This document shows positions 1 through 8,994 of a DNA stretch of 64,000 nt, piece after piece. The stretch is from G965267425 sp965267425 (GTDB taxonomy: Bacteria; Bacteroidota; Bacteroidia; Flavobacteriales_E; Vicingaceae): the NCBI GenBank assembly GCA_965267425.1, contig OZ253959.1:186001-250000 (forward strand), written 5' to 3'. The position numbers and the translations under genes were made by a program. A model generated the notes under the pieces. That model saw nothing but the letters and a program-made list of their open reading frames with translations, did no database searches and had not been told where the DNA came from. The stretch's first letter is position 1, and every line of letters begins with the position of its first letter.

Positions 1-2
1 GC

Positions 3-296
3 CATCAGAAAATTACTGAAGCCATAGAAATTATATGGGACTTTACTTCTGAATTGTTTGATTTAGATGAAGTAGAAAATACCTTGGTAAAGGAAGGCGT
101 GTTGAGTGATTTATCTTCATTGAGAAATTCATGGCTCGAAATCATTAAACAATGGTTTGACAAAGCAGGGCTTGAAGTTCCTGAGGAAGGATATCAGGAA
201 AAAGGAGGAAGAAACGGAAAGCATACCGAATACCTTGGGCATATTTTAAGTGAAATGCAATACTTGCCCAGAGCGTATAGTGACGCAAAATGGTAA
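3..296 (+). CDS. paaC: Phenylacetyl-CoA 1,2-epoxidase subunit PaaC, C-terminal fragment
   Basis: The reading frame is open from the left edge of the window, so only the last 97 codons are present. The tail LGHILSEMQYLPRAYSDAKW is the characteristic end of PaaC, the structural partner of PaaA in the ring-epoxidising oxygenase of phenylacetate degradation. A TTG at 54 could be read as a start but the frame continues upstream without a stop, so the gene is truncated by the window and not by mutation. It overlaps no neighbour and is followed 10 bp later by the most likely start of paaD, the expected gene order (paaABCDE) within one operon. PaaC is ferritin-like and helical, but the iron-ligand region lies outside the window. 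Identification rests on the C-terminal signature plus context. Confidence 0.85.
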   Translation, partial: HQKITEAIEIIWDFTSELFDLDEVENTLVKEGVLSDLSSLRNSWLEIIKQWFDKAGLEVPEEGYQEKGGRNGKHTEYLGHILSEMQYLPRAYSDAKW

Positions 297-306
297 TGTC
301 AGGTGT

Positions 307-792
307 ATGATGGACGAACGCGCAATATGGGATTTATTGGATGAAGTTCCCGATCCGGAAATACCAGTAATTTCCGTGGTTGAATTGGGCGTTATTCGCG
401 ACGTTAAAGTAGATAGGGATGTTGTGGAAATTAAAATCACTCCAACGTATATAGGCTGTCCGGCCTTGCATGTTTTTGAAGATGACATCATCAAAAAACT
501 TAAGGAAAGTGGGTTTAATGAGATTAAAATTTCCAAGGTTTATGCTCCGGCATGGACCACAGATTGGTTAAGCGAAGATGCCAAGCGTAAATTGAAAGAA
601 AGTGGGATTGCACCTCCGGAAAATAAGACGACGGACAAAGCCACTTTGCTTGGCTCATTGAAGGAAGTCGAATGCCCATATTGCCAATCAAAAAATACTA
701 CGTTGACCAGTCAATTTGGTAGCACTGCGTGTAAGTCATTGCATTTTTGCGAACAATGTGTTCAGCCCTTTGAACATTTTAAATGTCATTGA
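307..792 (+). CDS. paaD: Phenylacetate-CoA oxygenase subunit PaaD (MIP18/SufT-like Fe-S assembly factor)
   Basis: The product is 161 aa if started at the ATG at 307; a second ATG follows at 310, and an in-frame GTG at 250 would extend it into the end of paaC. The N-terminal half has the DUF59/MIP18 signature (VPDPEIPVISVVELGVIRDV, then TPTYIGCPALHVF). The C-terminal half carries a cysteine cluster, CPYCQ ... CKSLHFCEQC ... FKCH, typical of PaaD/PaaJ and suited to binding zinc or an Fe-S cluster. PaaD is thought to help mature the metal centres of the PaaABCE epoxidase. It sits immediately behind paaC and so is almost certainly co-transcribed with it. The gene for the reductase PaaE is not found next; queD follows after 3 bp. 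Confidence 0.9.
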   Translation: MMDERAIWDLLDEVPDPEIPVISVVELGVIRDVKVDRDVVEIKITPTYIGCPALHVFEDDIIKKLKESGFNEIKISKVYAPAWTTDWLSEDAKRKLKESGIAPPENKTTDKATLLGSLKEVECPYCQSKNTTLTSQFGSTACKSLHFCEQCVQPFEHFKCH

Positions 793-795
793 TGT

Positions 796-1236
796 ATGAA
801 TAACCTAAGGCTTACCAAGGAATTCCGAATGGAAATCGCTCATGCGTTAGACAATCACGATGGGAAATGCAGGAATATTCACGGTCATTCGTACAGGCTG
901 TCAGTTACGGTATTTGGCAAGCCAATTGAAACCATAGGTTCTGCCAAAGAAGGTATGATCATGGATTTCTCAGACTTGAAGCATCTTGTAAAAGATAACA
1001 TTGTTGATGTTTTTGATCATGCCCTGGTTCTTCAGCAAGACTCTCCTTTCGTAAATACGGTAAAAGAACGACAAGAGAAATTGGTATTGTTTGAAAAACA
1101 ACCAAGTTGCGAAAACATGCTTCTGAATTTTATCACCCGACTGGGAAATTTGTTGCCGGAAGGAGTGGAGCTAAAACACATGAGGCTCAGCGAAACGGCC
1201 AATAGCTATGCCGAATGGTACAAAGAGGATCAATAG
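796..1236 (+). CDS. queD: 6-carboxy-5,6,7,8-tetrahydropterin synthase / 6-pyruvoyl-tetrahydropterin synthase family
   Basis: This is a 146-aa protein of the PTPS/QueD family. It has the zinc-binding histidines (EIAHAL near residue 15 and the HGHSY motif) and the catalytic cysteine directly before the latter (GKCRNIHGHSY). The C-terminal glutamate of the pterin pocket is likely the one in RLSETANSY. QueD converts dihydroneopterin triphosphate to 6-carboxytetrahydropterin in queuosine (preQ0) biosynthesis. No other queuosine gene is in the window, so a role in another pterin pathway cannot be excluded. The gene starts 3 bp after paaD and its stop overlaps the stop of the convergent AsmA gene by 7 bp, so there is no room for a separate terminator. 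Confidence 0.85.
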   Translation: MNNLRLTKEFRMEIAHALDNHDGKCRNIHGHSYRLSVTVFGKPIETIGSAKEGMIMDFSDLKHLVKDNIVDVFDHALVLQQDSPFVNTVKERQEKLVLFEKQPSCENMLLNFITRLGNLLPEGVELKHMRLSETANSYAEWYKEDQ

Positions 1237-3932
1237 TCATCCTCATTGTATTCCTCGTATTCCTCCTCGTTTTCCTGCGTTACTTTGTCCAGAAATTGTC
1301 CGAATTTTTTCTTTTTCTTCTTTTTTTCTTCCGGCGGTTTCACCTTGGGTGTTTCTTTCGGCGTATCTTCAGCTTCATTGGATTCTAAGGTAGAATCTGA
1401 TTCAAACTCATCCCATTCCATCTGAAAATCATATTCCTTCACTGGTTCAGGGTCATGATGAATGCTGGAATCGTTTTTATACAATCCCAATTCCTGATTC
1501 AATGCTGTTTTTAATTCTACCTGCTTTTTGTTCAGGTTTTCACCCCACTTTTTTCTCAATGCCTTCCTGTCCAAGCGAAACTTAGGGTCATCTACCGTTC
1601 CTACCATTTTGATGTACAGCTTTTGTCGCTCTTTTTCATCTTCTACCACATACCCGAATTCGTTTTGTTTTTCCCTTCTTTTCTTGGAACGTTTAAAAAT
1701 GAAGTCATTCAACCAAAGTTGAAAATGGTATTCAATTTCATTGGTAAACGCATGTTGACCAGATAATTTCAAATCCAATGCGGAAGAATTGATTTCCATT
1801 TCCGGAATGTAAACGGTCTCGTCTGTTATTTCAATTGAATTGGTGAGTCTTTCAAATTTAATATGCTCCAATTCCTCTACAGCAATGTGTTTTGAAAGCG
1901 CTTGCATGGGTTCGTAATTGATCAATTCACCCTGACGAATGGCAATTTCTGCTGTAATCTTAATCTTTTCATTGACCATGTCTAGTTTATCATCCCATTC
2001 AACAGAAAACAAGCCATTGGCATCAGCGATTCCTCGTAAATTTTCACCTTTAATGGCGGACTGTCCAAAGTTGTTGAATTGATGGAATAACATATACACA
2101 TCGATGTCATTTAATTGTGATTTTCCGCTGAATTTCAAATGATTATTGTTGGTCAATTCAATAATTAAGTCACCAGCAACCCGACCATTCATAGCCGCAA
2201 ATTGCGTGTTAGTGCTCTTTAACATTCCTGGTCCATAATAAATTTGACTCGTTATGTTTGACGCATGAAATTTCTTAAACTGAAACGTGTCTACTTTCAG
2301 ATGAAGGTACATTTGAGCAAAACTGGGAAAGCCAAATCCTTTGTATCCTTCGTTGCCTTCTTCTTCTGATACACCCATGAATTGATCAAGATGGAAATTT
2401 GGGCAATGTACATTGGCATTCACTGTAAAGTTTTTCGATTTACCTGAAAGAAACGGAAGCAAATTCTGAATGCGACCATTAAAAAGAAATGAACTTCCAG
2501 CCAGATCCACTTTTAGATCTTTCGTAAGCACATCCTGTTTATTAAAAACAAGGTCGGCGGACAGGTTTTTCAATGTGTCAGAATTACCCGTTAGTTTCAG
2601 ATTTACATCACGAAAAGAAACATCTCCTTTTAATCTTGTATGTGTCATGCTGGCGGCAGAATCCGTCAATTCGTTCAATGGGCCTGAAATGGACAATTTA
2701 AAATCAACATTTCCCGAAGCATGGGCAATGGAGTCGATATCATAAAACTCAATGACTTCCTGAATGACAAGATTTGAATTGGTATAGATCTTTAATTGCG
2801 GATTTGTTAAATCCCAGATTTCCACACTCCCGGTGAGATTTCCTTCACCCAATTCCGCTTGCAGCGAATCAATGACGATTCGGCTGTCTTTTGAATTGCG
2901 CATTTTTCCATTGGAGTAGGATCCTGAAAACTGAAGATTTTTCATTTTGATGCCTGACTTGGAGTGCTCAATGGAACCGTTCTTAATGGTGTAATCCATA
3001 TTAACAGAAGGATTGCTTTTCCCAGATAGGACACCTTTTATTTTTCCATCAAATGTAATTTCCCCTTTGGCTTTGTATTTCTTGATTTCCTCAGAATATT
3101 GCTCAGGTAGAATTCTTACAAGGTCAGCCAGTTTGAACTTTTCCGTTTGCAATGAAATGTCCAAATCCAATTGGTTGTTGGATGAGAGCACAGAACCCGA
3201 AGTTTGGAATTCAAATCGCCCCAAATTCAATACGTTTCTTTGAAACGAATAGGAGTTTTTATCCATGTCCACCTGAAGACTTCCTTTGTATTTCACAGAA
3301 CTGTTTTCGGTCAATTTCTTGAGACCTTCAGGTGCCTTATGAAAAAGAATATCTGCGTCCACATCCACGCCAAAAGAAGAAGCATTAAACTTTCCTCTGA
3401 GTTGAAGAAATTTAATCAATGCATTAACGGAAACATCTTTCGCATGACTGGTATAGTCCAATTCCATGTTGGACAGCAGTACATTTTCTAGATCAAGTGA
3501 TAAATCATCAACTTCTTCATCATCATCTTCTTCGGATTTCCAAAAATGCATGTTGTGATCACCATTTTTGTCTATCCTCAATTTCACTTGTCCATTTTTG
3601 AATTGAATTTTTTTGATGGAATAAGATTCTGCAGACAAATCCAATATGCTGAATTGCAGGAACATGGATTCCGCCTGAATCAGGACATCTGATTTCTCTT
3701 GATTGCCATAAGCCGTTACATTTTTGAAGTGTATAGAAGCCCATGGAAACTTCTCGAAAAGTGAAAAATTGACGTCAGCAACATCAACCGGTTTGTTCAA
3801 TCGCTTATTTAAAGCTCGAATGGAAAGCGCTTCAATCTCATCCTGGTAGACGACAGCAATGCCAGTGCCTATGCCAAAAATTAGCCCGGCAATAACCATC
3901 AGCCATTTAAGAACTATCCGAATTTTGCGCAT
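1230..3932 (-). CDS. AsmA family protein (large inner-membrane anchored periplasmic protein)
   Basis: This 900-aa protein has one N-terminal transmembrane segment (about residues 8-30) followed by the AsmA-type opening, where a short linker leads to LNKPVDVADVNFSLFEKFPW. The middle is a long run of repeated amphipathic beta-strands with no catalytic motif, as in AsmA/TamB-like proteins that bridge the envelope and are implicated in phospholipid transport and outer-membrane homeostasis. The last 70 residues are highly charged, with a lysine run (EEKKKKKKKFG) and an acidic end (EEEYEEYNEDDY). Starts with ATG at 3932, 14 bp downstream of the pseudouridine synthase gene on the same strand, so probably co-transcribed. 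The family assignment is good; the specific substrate is unknown. Confidence 0.8.
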   Translation of the reverse strand: MRKIRIVLKWLMVIAGLIFGIGTGIAVVYQDEIEALSIRALNKRLNKPVDVADVNFSLFEKFPWASIHFKNVTAYGNQEKSDVLIQAESMFLQFSILDLSAESYSIKKIQFKNGQVKLRIDKNGDHNMHFWKSEEDDDEEVDDLSLDLENVLLSNMELDYTSHAKDVSVNALIKFLQLRGKFNASSFGVDVDADILFHKAPEGLKKLTENSSVKYKGSLQVDMDKNSYSFQRNVLNLGRFEFQTSGSVLSSNNQLDLDISLQTEKFKLADLVRILPEQYSEEIKKYKAKGEITFDGKIKGVLSGKSNPSVNMDYTIKNGSIEHSKSGIKMKNLQFSGSYSNGKMRNSKDSRIVIDSLQAELGEGNLTGSVEIWDLTNPQLKIYTNSNLVIQEVIEFYDIDSIAHASGNVDFKLSISGPLNELTDSAASMTHTRLKGDVSFRDVNLKLTGNSDTLKNLSADLVFNKQDVLTKDLKVDLAGSSFLFNGRIQNLLPFLSGKSKNFTVNANVHCPNFHLDQFMGVSEEEGNEGYKGFGFPSFAQMYLHLKVDTFQFKKFHASNITSQIYYGPGMLKSTNTQFAAMNGRVAGDLIIELTNNNHLKFSGKSQLNDIDVYMLFHQFNNFGQSAIKGENLRGIADANGLFSVEWDDKLDMVNEKIKITAEIAIRQGELINYEPMQALSKHIAVEELEHIKFERLTNSIEITDETVYIPEMEINSSALDLKLSGQHAFTNEIEYHFQLWLNDFIFKRSKKRREKQNEFGYVVEDEKERQKLYIKMVGTVDDPKFRLDRKALRKKWGENLNKKQVELKTALNQELGLYKNDSSIHHDPEPVKEYDFQMEWDEFESDSTLESNEAEDTPKETPKVKPPEEKKKKKKKFGQFLDKVTQENEEEYEEYNEDDY

Positions 3933-3946
3933 GTTGCTAAAGGTAA

Positions 3947-4750
3947 TCAGGAAGGCTTTTTCCTTGATGGCAGGCGTTTTAAGATATTAACTTCCGATTG
4001 TTCGAGAAATCGCCATTTTCCACGAGGCAAATTCTTTTTGGACAACCCTGCAAACAAAACCCTGTCCAACCGTACCACCTTGTGATCAATGTGCTCAATC
4101 ATTCTTCTAACAATTCGGTTTTTTCCTGAATGCAGTTGTATCCCAATCTCATTTCCAGCCTTGACGGAAGCAATTAATTCAATCTCATCCGGTTTAATAA
4201 ACCCGTCTTCAAGGGTAACACCCTTCCTCAATTTTTCGATATCCTCTTGTGATACCTTTCTTTCAGTTTGAACGTGATAAAGCTTACGGATATTGCTTGA
4301 AGGGTGGGTGAGCTTATCAGCCAATTCACCATCATTGGTAAATAACAAAACACCTGTGGTGTCTCTGTCTAACCTTCCCACGGGATATAACCTTTCAGGA
4401 CAAGCATTTTTTATGAGATCGATTACAGTTTTTCTTCCTTGAGGATCCTTTACTGTGGTGATAAAGTTTTTGGGTTTGTTCAATAATAAATAAACCGGAC
4501 GCTGTTTAGAAATGACTTCATTGTTGTAACTGACTTTGTCTTTTTTAGGGTTAACCTTTGCGCCAAGTTCCGTTACCACCTTATTATTAACCTTGACAAA
4601 ACCCTTAGCTATCAAGCTATCTGCTTCCCGTCTGCTACAAATTCCGGCATTGGCAATATATTTATTCAGACGCACCAATTCTTCATCTTGTGGTGTTTGA
4701 TTAGATGAATTTCGCTTTGGGTTTTTATGGCCGGAAGAAGGTCGTTTCAT
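3947..4750 (-). CDS. rluB: 23S rRNA pseudouridine synthase, RsuA/RluB/E/F family
   Basis: The product is 267 aa. After a basic, low-complexity N-terminal 25 residues it shows an S4 RNA-binding domain (VRLNKYIANAGICSRREADS, about residues 26-75). The catalytic domain contains the family motif GRLDRDTTGVLLFTNDGELA with its catalytic aspartate, followed by HPSSNIRKLYHV. These enzymes isomerise a uridine in a 23S rRNA stem-loop to pseudouridine. Length and the basic N-terminal extension fit the RluB-like enzymes common in Bacteroidota, where the exact target uridine has to be assumed by homology. It lies between yraN (18 bp upstream) and the AsmA gene on the same strand. Confidence 0.88.
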   Translation of the reverse strand: MKRPSSGHKNPKRNSSNQTPQDEELVRLNKYIANAGICSRREADSLIAKGFVKVNNKVVTELGAKVNPKKDKVSYNNEVISKQRPVYLLLNKPKNFITTVKDPQGRKTVIDLIKNACPERLYPVGRLDRDTTGVLLFTNDGELADKLTHPSSNIRKLYHVQTERKVSQEDIEKLRKGVTLEDGFIKPDEIELIASVKAGNEIGIQLHSGKNRIVRRMIEHIDHKVVRLDRVLFAGLSKKNLPRGKWRFLEQSEVNILKRLPSRKKPS

Positions 4751-4768
4751 GCGGTAAAGGTAATGTAC

Positions 4769-5149
4769 TTACTCAAAATCGATGGGTGAAAAAATAGCCT
4801 TATCGTGATGAATCTCGCATTTGGAATTTTTGAGCAAGACTTTTATTAAATCAAAACGACATTCATGGAGCTCTTTTAGTGGATTGCAATACATTTCCAT
4901 GGCATGAGAAAGGGCCATTTTTTGATGGTTGGATATACATATTGATTGAAAGGCCAAGTCAGACGTGCGCGTTTTCACTTCAATGAATACGATGGTATGT
5001 AAATTTGGGTCTTTGGCCACAATATCAATTTCCGAATGACCACATCGCCAATTTCTTTCGAGCACTTCATAGTGAAGATGGTGTACAAATTGGCACGCCA
5101 TTTGTTCTCCAATGTTTCCAAGTATTTGTTTTGAATGTGCCAATTGCAC
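4769..5149 (-). CDS. YraN family endonuclease-like protein (UPF0102)
   Basis: This is a 126-aa protein of the YraN/UPF0102 family with a PD-(D/E)xK nuclease-like core. The opening LGNIGEQMACQFV and the active-site-like strand pair HSEIDIVAKD ... FIEVKTRT give the E, D, E and K residues of that fold. The biochemical role of YraN in cells is not settled; a DNA/RNA-processing nuclease role is inferred from the fold. The only available start is GTG at 5149, because no ATG lies near the conserved N-terminus. Upstream genes are divergent, with 75 bp between this start and the DUF4412-like gene. Confidence 0.85.
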   Translation of the reverse strand: MQLAHSKQILGNIGEQMACQFVHHLHYEVLERNWRCGHSEIDIVAKDPNLHTIVFIEVKTRTSDLAFQSICISNHQKMALSHAMEMYCNPLKELHECRFDLIKVLLKNSKCEIHHDKAIFSPIDFE

Positions 5150-5224
5150 AAAGGGATTTACGTGAATAGGTACAGATATTTTAACTAAGTTTATACGATT
5201 AATTGGAAAAGAAAACAGCCTAAA

Positions 5225-5854
5225 ATGAAGAAATTGTTGAATACGGGAATCCTGCTGTTATTAACTTGTACAGTATTTTCTCAAAGTTTTGAAGGAACCA
5301 TAGAATTCAAAAAAATCAAAGGCAACAAGAGCACCTCTTACATCTATTATATCAAACAACATTTAGTTCGTTTGGAAGAGTATGGCGCAAAAAAGACCAT
5401 TGTAGATTTAGCCATTATCAACACCAAAGAAAACAAAGTCAATTTGTTGAGTCCAGAAAGAAGAACGTATATGGAGGTACACACCAAACCTTCTACGAAG
5501 GACATGAAAAATACCAAAGTCAGAATGACGCAGGAGAGCAAAACCATCATGGGCAAACCCTGTAAAAAGTGGATTGTAGAAAACCCGGATTACAATTCCC
5601 GTGTTACGTATTGGGTAACCAAAGGGGATTATTATTTCTTTCCAGGCCTCTTAACGGCCATCAACCGTAAAGATCATCATGCATTGTTTTACCAGCAGGT
5701 TCCGGATGCAGGAGGTTATTTTCCAATGGTTAGTGAAGAAACAACATTGGATGGTCAACCACTTGGAAGGTTGGAAGTAACAAACATCGAAAAGAAGACC
5801 ATGAATAGTAAGTTCTTTGAAATCCCAGATACTTACTCAAAAATCGATAACTAG
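5225..5854 (+). CDS. Exported DUF4412-like protein
   Basis: The product has 209 aa with a Sec signal peptide (about residues 1-20, ending TCTVFSQS). The mature protein starts SFEGTIEFKK and continues in alternating beta-strands, including VTYWVTKGDYYFFPG; this resembles DUF4412 proteins, which are periplasmic or outer-membrane associated beta-sheet proteins of unknown role in Bacteroidota. There is no lipobox and no T9SS tail, so periplasmic location is most likely. The stop codon TAG (5852-5854) overlaps the stop of the convergent LD-carboxypeptidase. The family call is by overall look, not by a strict motif. Confidence 0.6.
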   Translation: MKKLLNTGILLLLTCTVFSQSFEGTIEFKKIKGNKSTSYIYYIKQHLVRLEEYGAKKTIVDLAIINTKENKVNLLSPERRTYMEVHTKPSTKDMKNTKVRMTQESKTIMGKPCKKWIVENPDYNSRVTYWVTKGDYYFFPGLLTAINRKDHHALFYQQVPDAGGYFPMVSEETTLDGQPLGRLEVTNIEKKTMNSKFFEIPDTYSKIDN

Positions 5855-6753
5855 CATTTTATAATTGCTCCGTTTTGGTTGACCGTTAAGTTGTAATGTC
5901 TTCCGAAAATGAGCGCACAGTTATTTTCAATGTGTCCGGCGGGCAATCCAAATGCCACAGGATAGTCATAGGGTTCAACATGTTCTGCAATTATTTCTTC
6001 GGCCGTTTTACCAAATGGAACGGCATTGTCATTCATGCCTGTCATACCGCCAATAACCAACCCCATTAACCCCTCCAATTTACCAGCTCGCTTTAATGCC
6101 ATCATCATTCGATCGACATGATACAAATATTCATCCACATCTTCCAAAAACAATATTTTCCCCTCCGTCTCTAAAGATGTTTCGCTTTCCAACGAAGCGT
6201 AGATAATGGACAAATTTCCTCCGATGAGCAAACCCCCGGATTCGCCATCTCTATTCAATGCATGGACAGGCAATTGATAGTGCGATATTCCTTCAAACAA
6301 TGCAGCCTTAATAGACATCGTAGCTTCATCATCTGTTCCATCTTTCGGAAAGCTAATGGGCATGTTCGCATGTAATGTTTCCAAACGATTTTCTTTGTGA
6401 ATCAACGCATGGAAAAATGTAACATCACTATATCCAACAATCCATTTCGGATTTCTTTCCAACGGTAAAAAGTTGATGTCATCAACGATGCGAACACAGC
6501 CGTAACCTCCCCGAGCACAAATGATTGCTTTGATATTATCGTCTTCCAAAAATTCCTGAAAGTCAGCACAACGCTGTTCATCAGTTCCTGCAAACTGATG
6601 GTGTTCAGCGTGAATATTTTTTCCCAGTTGAACTGTCAACCCCCAATTTTCCATTAATGTGATAGCAGGTTGAATTTCTTCCTTCGATATTTTACGCGCC
6701 GGAGCCACAATGCCAATGGTATCTCCAGCCTTTAACAGAGGTGGTTGTATCAT
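5851..6753 (-). CDS. ldcA: LD-carboxypeptidase (peptidase family S66)
   Basis: This is a 300-aa cytoplasmic enzyme when started at the ATG at 6753 (MIQPPLLKAGDTIGIVAPAR); an in-frame ATG at 6777 would add eight residues without family support. The Ser-Glu-His triad of S66 peptidases can be placed: the nucleophile serine in VGYSDVTFFHA, the glutamate in LFLEDVDEYLYHVDRM, and the histidine in GLPAGHIENNCAL. LdcA removes the terminal D-alanine from murein tetrapeptides during peptidoglycan recycling. The gene is divergent from metG, with about 48 bp between the chosen starts. Confidence 0.88.
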   Translation of the reverse strand: MIQPPLLKAGDTIGIVAPARKISKEEIQPAITLMENWGLTVQLGKNIHAEHHQFAGTDEQRCADFQEFLEDDNIKAIICARGGYGCVRIVDDINFLPLERNPKWIVGYSDVTFFHALIHKENRLETLHANMPISFPKDGTDDEATMSIKAALFEGISHYQLPVHALNRDGESGGLLIGGNLSIIYASLESETSLETEGKILFLEDVDEYLYHVDRMMMALKRAGKLEGLMGLVIGGMTGMNDNAVPFGKTAEEIIAEHVEPYDYPVAFGLPAGHIENNCALIFGRHYNLTVNQNGAIIKC

Positions 6754-6801
6754 GTTTCGAAGGTAACGATTTATCAATTGAATACGCCCTCATATTTGGC
6801 G

Positions 6802-8889
6802 ATGGAATTAGCTATATTTGCCAAAAATTGTGGCTTGAATCCCCCAAAAAGATATTTGATCACATCGGCTTTGCCCTATGCTAATGGACCTTTACACATT
6901 GGTCATTTGGCAGGAGCATTTTTGCCGGCAGACACTTATGTTCGCTATTTGAGATTGCGAAAACGTGATGTGGTATATGTGGGAGGTTCAGATGAACACG
7001 GTGCAGCCATTACCATTAGAGCCAAAAAGGATGGCACCACACCCAAGGCCATTGTTGACAAGTACCATGAGATGCTCAAAAAATCCTTCGAGGATTTTGG
7101 CATTTCGTTTGACGTTTATCACCGAACCTCTTCAGCGTTACACCACGAAACATCTCAATCCTTTTTCAAGGCACTGCATGATTCAGGAGCATTTGTAGAA
7201 AAGACTACCGAACAATATTACGATCATCAACACAAGCAGTTTTTGGCGGATCGCTACATCACTGGAGAGTGCCCCAATTGCCATTATGCAGAAGCTTATG
7301 GAGACCAATGTGAGAACTGTGGAACTTCGCTGAGTCCCAAAGACTTAATTAACCCTATTTCGACACTTAGTGGAGAAAAACCTGAACTAAAAAGCACTTC
7401 CCATTGGTTTTTGCCCATGGGAAAACATGAAGAATGGCTCGAGAAATGGATCAAAGAAGGATTGTTGGATGGGCAAGCGCAGCATGATCCAAAAGAATGG
7501 AAAAAACACGTTACTGGTCAATGCCTGAGTTGGATTGACGGGAAATTAGGTGACCGGGCAATAACACGAGATTTGGAATGGGGTGTGCCGGTGCCTTTGG
7601 AAGGTGCTGATGGAAAAGTATTGTATGTATGGTTGGATGCGCCCATAGGATATGTATCTGCTACCAAAAAATGGTCTCAGGAAAGTGGTAAAGATTGGCA
7701 ACCTTATTGGCAGGATGAAGATACGCGATTGGTGCACTTTATTGGAAAAGACAACATTGTTTTTCATTGCATCATTTTCCCCATCATCTTGAAATTGAAA
7801 GGTGACTTTGTGTTGCCACAAAATGTACCAGCCAATGAATTTCTCAACCTTGAAGGGCAAAAAATATCTACGTCTCGCAACTGGGCCATTTGGCTGCACG
7901 AGTATCTGGAAGACATGCCTGACAGAAAAGATGAATTGCGCTATGTTTTGAATGCCATAGCTCCGGAAACGAGTGATAGCGAGTTTACCTGGAAAGATTA
8001 TCAGGCACGCATCAACAACGAATTGGTAGCCATCTTTGGAAACTTTGTGAATCGTGCTGTGGTATTGACACATAAATATTTTGACGGCGTTGTACCGGCA
8101 GCAGGCAATGAAAAAGTTGATGAGGATACCTTGGCGCAAATCAAGGTGCGAACTGAAAAAGTAGAAAAGCATATTGAGGCTTTTCGATTTCGCGAAGCGC
8201 AAGCTGAAGCTATGGTGTTGGCCCGAGCAGGCAACAAATACCTGGCCGATTTGGAACCCTGGAAATTGGCCAAGTCTGATTTAGATCGAACAGGACAGAT
8301 ATTGAATACTGCATTGCAATTGTGTGCTGCTTCTTCTGTTTTGATGCAACCCTTTTTACCGGTGACGTGTGAGAAATTGCAAAACATGTTGCAAGTGGAT
8401 GCCTTGGAATGGGATGCACTGAAAGCTTCAAAAGAATTGATTCAACAAGGTCATCAATTGAACAAAGCGGAATTGCTGTTTGCCAAGATGGAAGATGAAG
8501 TGATTGAAGCACAACGTAAAAAACTAGCAAGTAACGATCAGGAAAAACCTAAAAATGTCAAACCCATGATTTCATTTGAAGATTTCGAAAAACTGGATTT
8601 ACGAACGGGCACCATCAAATCAGCGGAACCTGTTCCCAAGACGGATAAATTGTTGCAATTATCTGTGGACATGGGTGATGAAGTTCGCACCATAGTTTCG
8701 GGTATTGCCAAGAGTTATGATCCCGAAGAAATTGTTGGCAAACAGGTAACGGTGTTGACCAACTTGGCACCGCGAAAAATCCGTGGTGTAGAATCTCAAG
8801 GCATGATATTGATGGCTGATGAAGGGGATGATGGATTGGCTTTTATCAGTCCTGAGAAAGAAAAGAAAAACGGCACTATCATTCGATAG
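6802..8889 (+). CDS. metG: Methionyl-tRNA synthetase with C-terminal tRNA-binding domain
   Basis: 695 aa from the ATG at 6802. The class I HIGH motif is at residues 32-35 (PYANGPLHIGHL), a zinc knuckle follows (CPNCHYAEAYGDQCENC), and the KMSKS equivalent is KISTSRNW. The last 110 residues form an EMAP-II/Trbp111-like domain (FEKLDLRTGTIKSAEPVP), used for tRNA binding and dimerisation. A promoter-like box TATATTTG lies at 6813-6820, inside the first codons. If it is the true -10-type box, translation would begin at the in-frame TTG at 6835, giving MNPPKRYLITSALPYANG, which matches the usual family N-terminus better. An in-frame start at 6745 is less likely as it overlaps ldcA. tRNA-Arg follows 24 bp downstream. 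Confidence 0.95.
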   Translation: MELAIFAKNCGLNPPKRYLITSALPYANGPLHIGHLAGAFLPADTYVRYLRLRKRDVVYVGGSDEHGAAITIRAKKDGTTPKAIVDKYHEMLKKSFEDFGISFDVYHRTSSALHHETSQSFFKALHDSGAFVEKTTEQYYDHQHKQFLADRYITGECPNCHYAEAYGDQCENCGTSLSPKDLINPISTLSGEKPELKSTSHWFLPMGKHEEWLEKWIKEGLLDGQAQHDPKEWKKHVTGQCLSWIDGKLGDRAITRDLEWGVPVPLEGADGKVLYVWLDAPIGYVSATKKWSQESGKDWQPYWQDEDTRLVHFIGKDNIVFHCIIFPIILKLKGDFVLPQNVPANEFLNLEGQKISTSRNWAIWLHEYLEDMPDRKDELRYVLNAIAPETSDSEFTWKDYQARINNELVAIFGNFVNRAVVLTHKYFDGVVPAAGNEKVDEDTLAQIKVRTEKVEKHIEAFRFREAQAEAMVLARAGNKYLADLEPWKLAKSDLDRTGQILNTALQLCAASSVLMQPFLPVTCEKLQNMLQVDALEWDALKASKELIQQGHQLNKAELLFAKMEDEVIEAQRKKLASNDQEKPKNVKPMISFEDFEKLDLRTGTIKSAEPVPKTDKLLQLSVDMGDEVRTIVSGIAKSYDPEEIVGKQVTVLTNLAPRKIRGVESQGMILMADEGDDGLAFISPEKEKKNGTIIR
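6813..6820 (+). promoter_or_regulatory. Candidate Bacteroidota -7 promoter box (TATATTTG)
   Basis: The octamer TATATTTG fits the TAnnTTTG box of Bacteroidota housekeeping promoters and is followed by CCAAAAA. It lies between the ATG at 6802 and the TTG at 6835 of metG, so it argues for the later start. No well-placed TTG (-33 element) is present 17-23 bp upstream, which weakens the case. Confidence 0.35.
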
Positions 8890-8913
8890 GTAAGAGCAAT
8901 TTTACATTTTATT

Positions 8914-8985
8914 GGCCCCGTAGTTCAACGGATAGAATAGCGGTTTCCTAAACCGTAGATACAGGTTCGATTCCTGTCGGGGCTA
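8914..8985 (+). tRNA. tRNA-Arg (anticodon CCT)
   Basis: The cloverleaf can be drawn completely. The acceptor stem pairs GGCCCCG (8914-8920) with CGGGGCT (8978-8984), with one G-U closing pair and discriminator A at 8985. The D stem is GTTC/GAAT. The anticodon stem GCGGT/ACCGT encloses the loop TTCCTAA with anticodon CCT at 8947-8949. The T arm is ACAGG-TTCGATT-CCTGT. The 3' CCA is not encoded. It decodes AGG. Its 3' end is duplicated downstream (see the repeat entries). Confidence 0.95.
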
Positions 8986-8994
8986 CATTAACTC
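8972..8994 (+). repeat. 23-bp direct repeat, copy 1 (tRNA-Arg 3' end)
   Basis: TCCTGTCGGGGCTACATTAA followed by CTC. It covers the last 14 nt of tRNA-Arg (end of the T arm, the acceptor strand and the discriminator) plus 9 nt of flank. An exact second copy begins 166 bp downstream at 9138. Repeats of a tRNA 3' end are the usual footprint of tyrosine-integrase attachment sites. Confidence 0.9.

Noticed and set aside
7546..8202. 218-codon frame on the minus strand within metG
   Set aside because: It is fully inside a strongly supported housekeeping gene, starts and stops at no sensible boundary and has the composition of a shadow frame.
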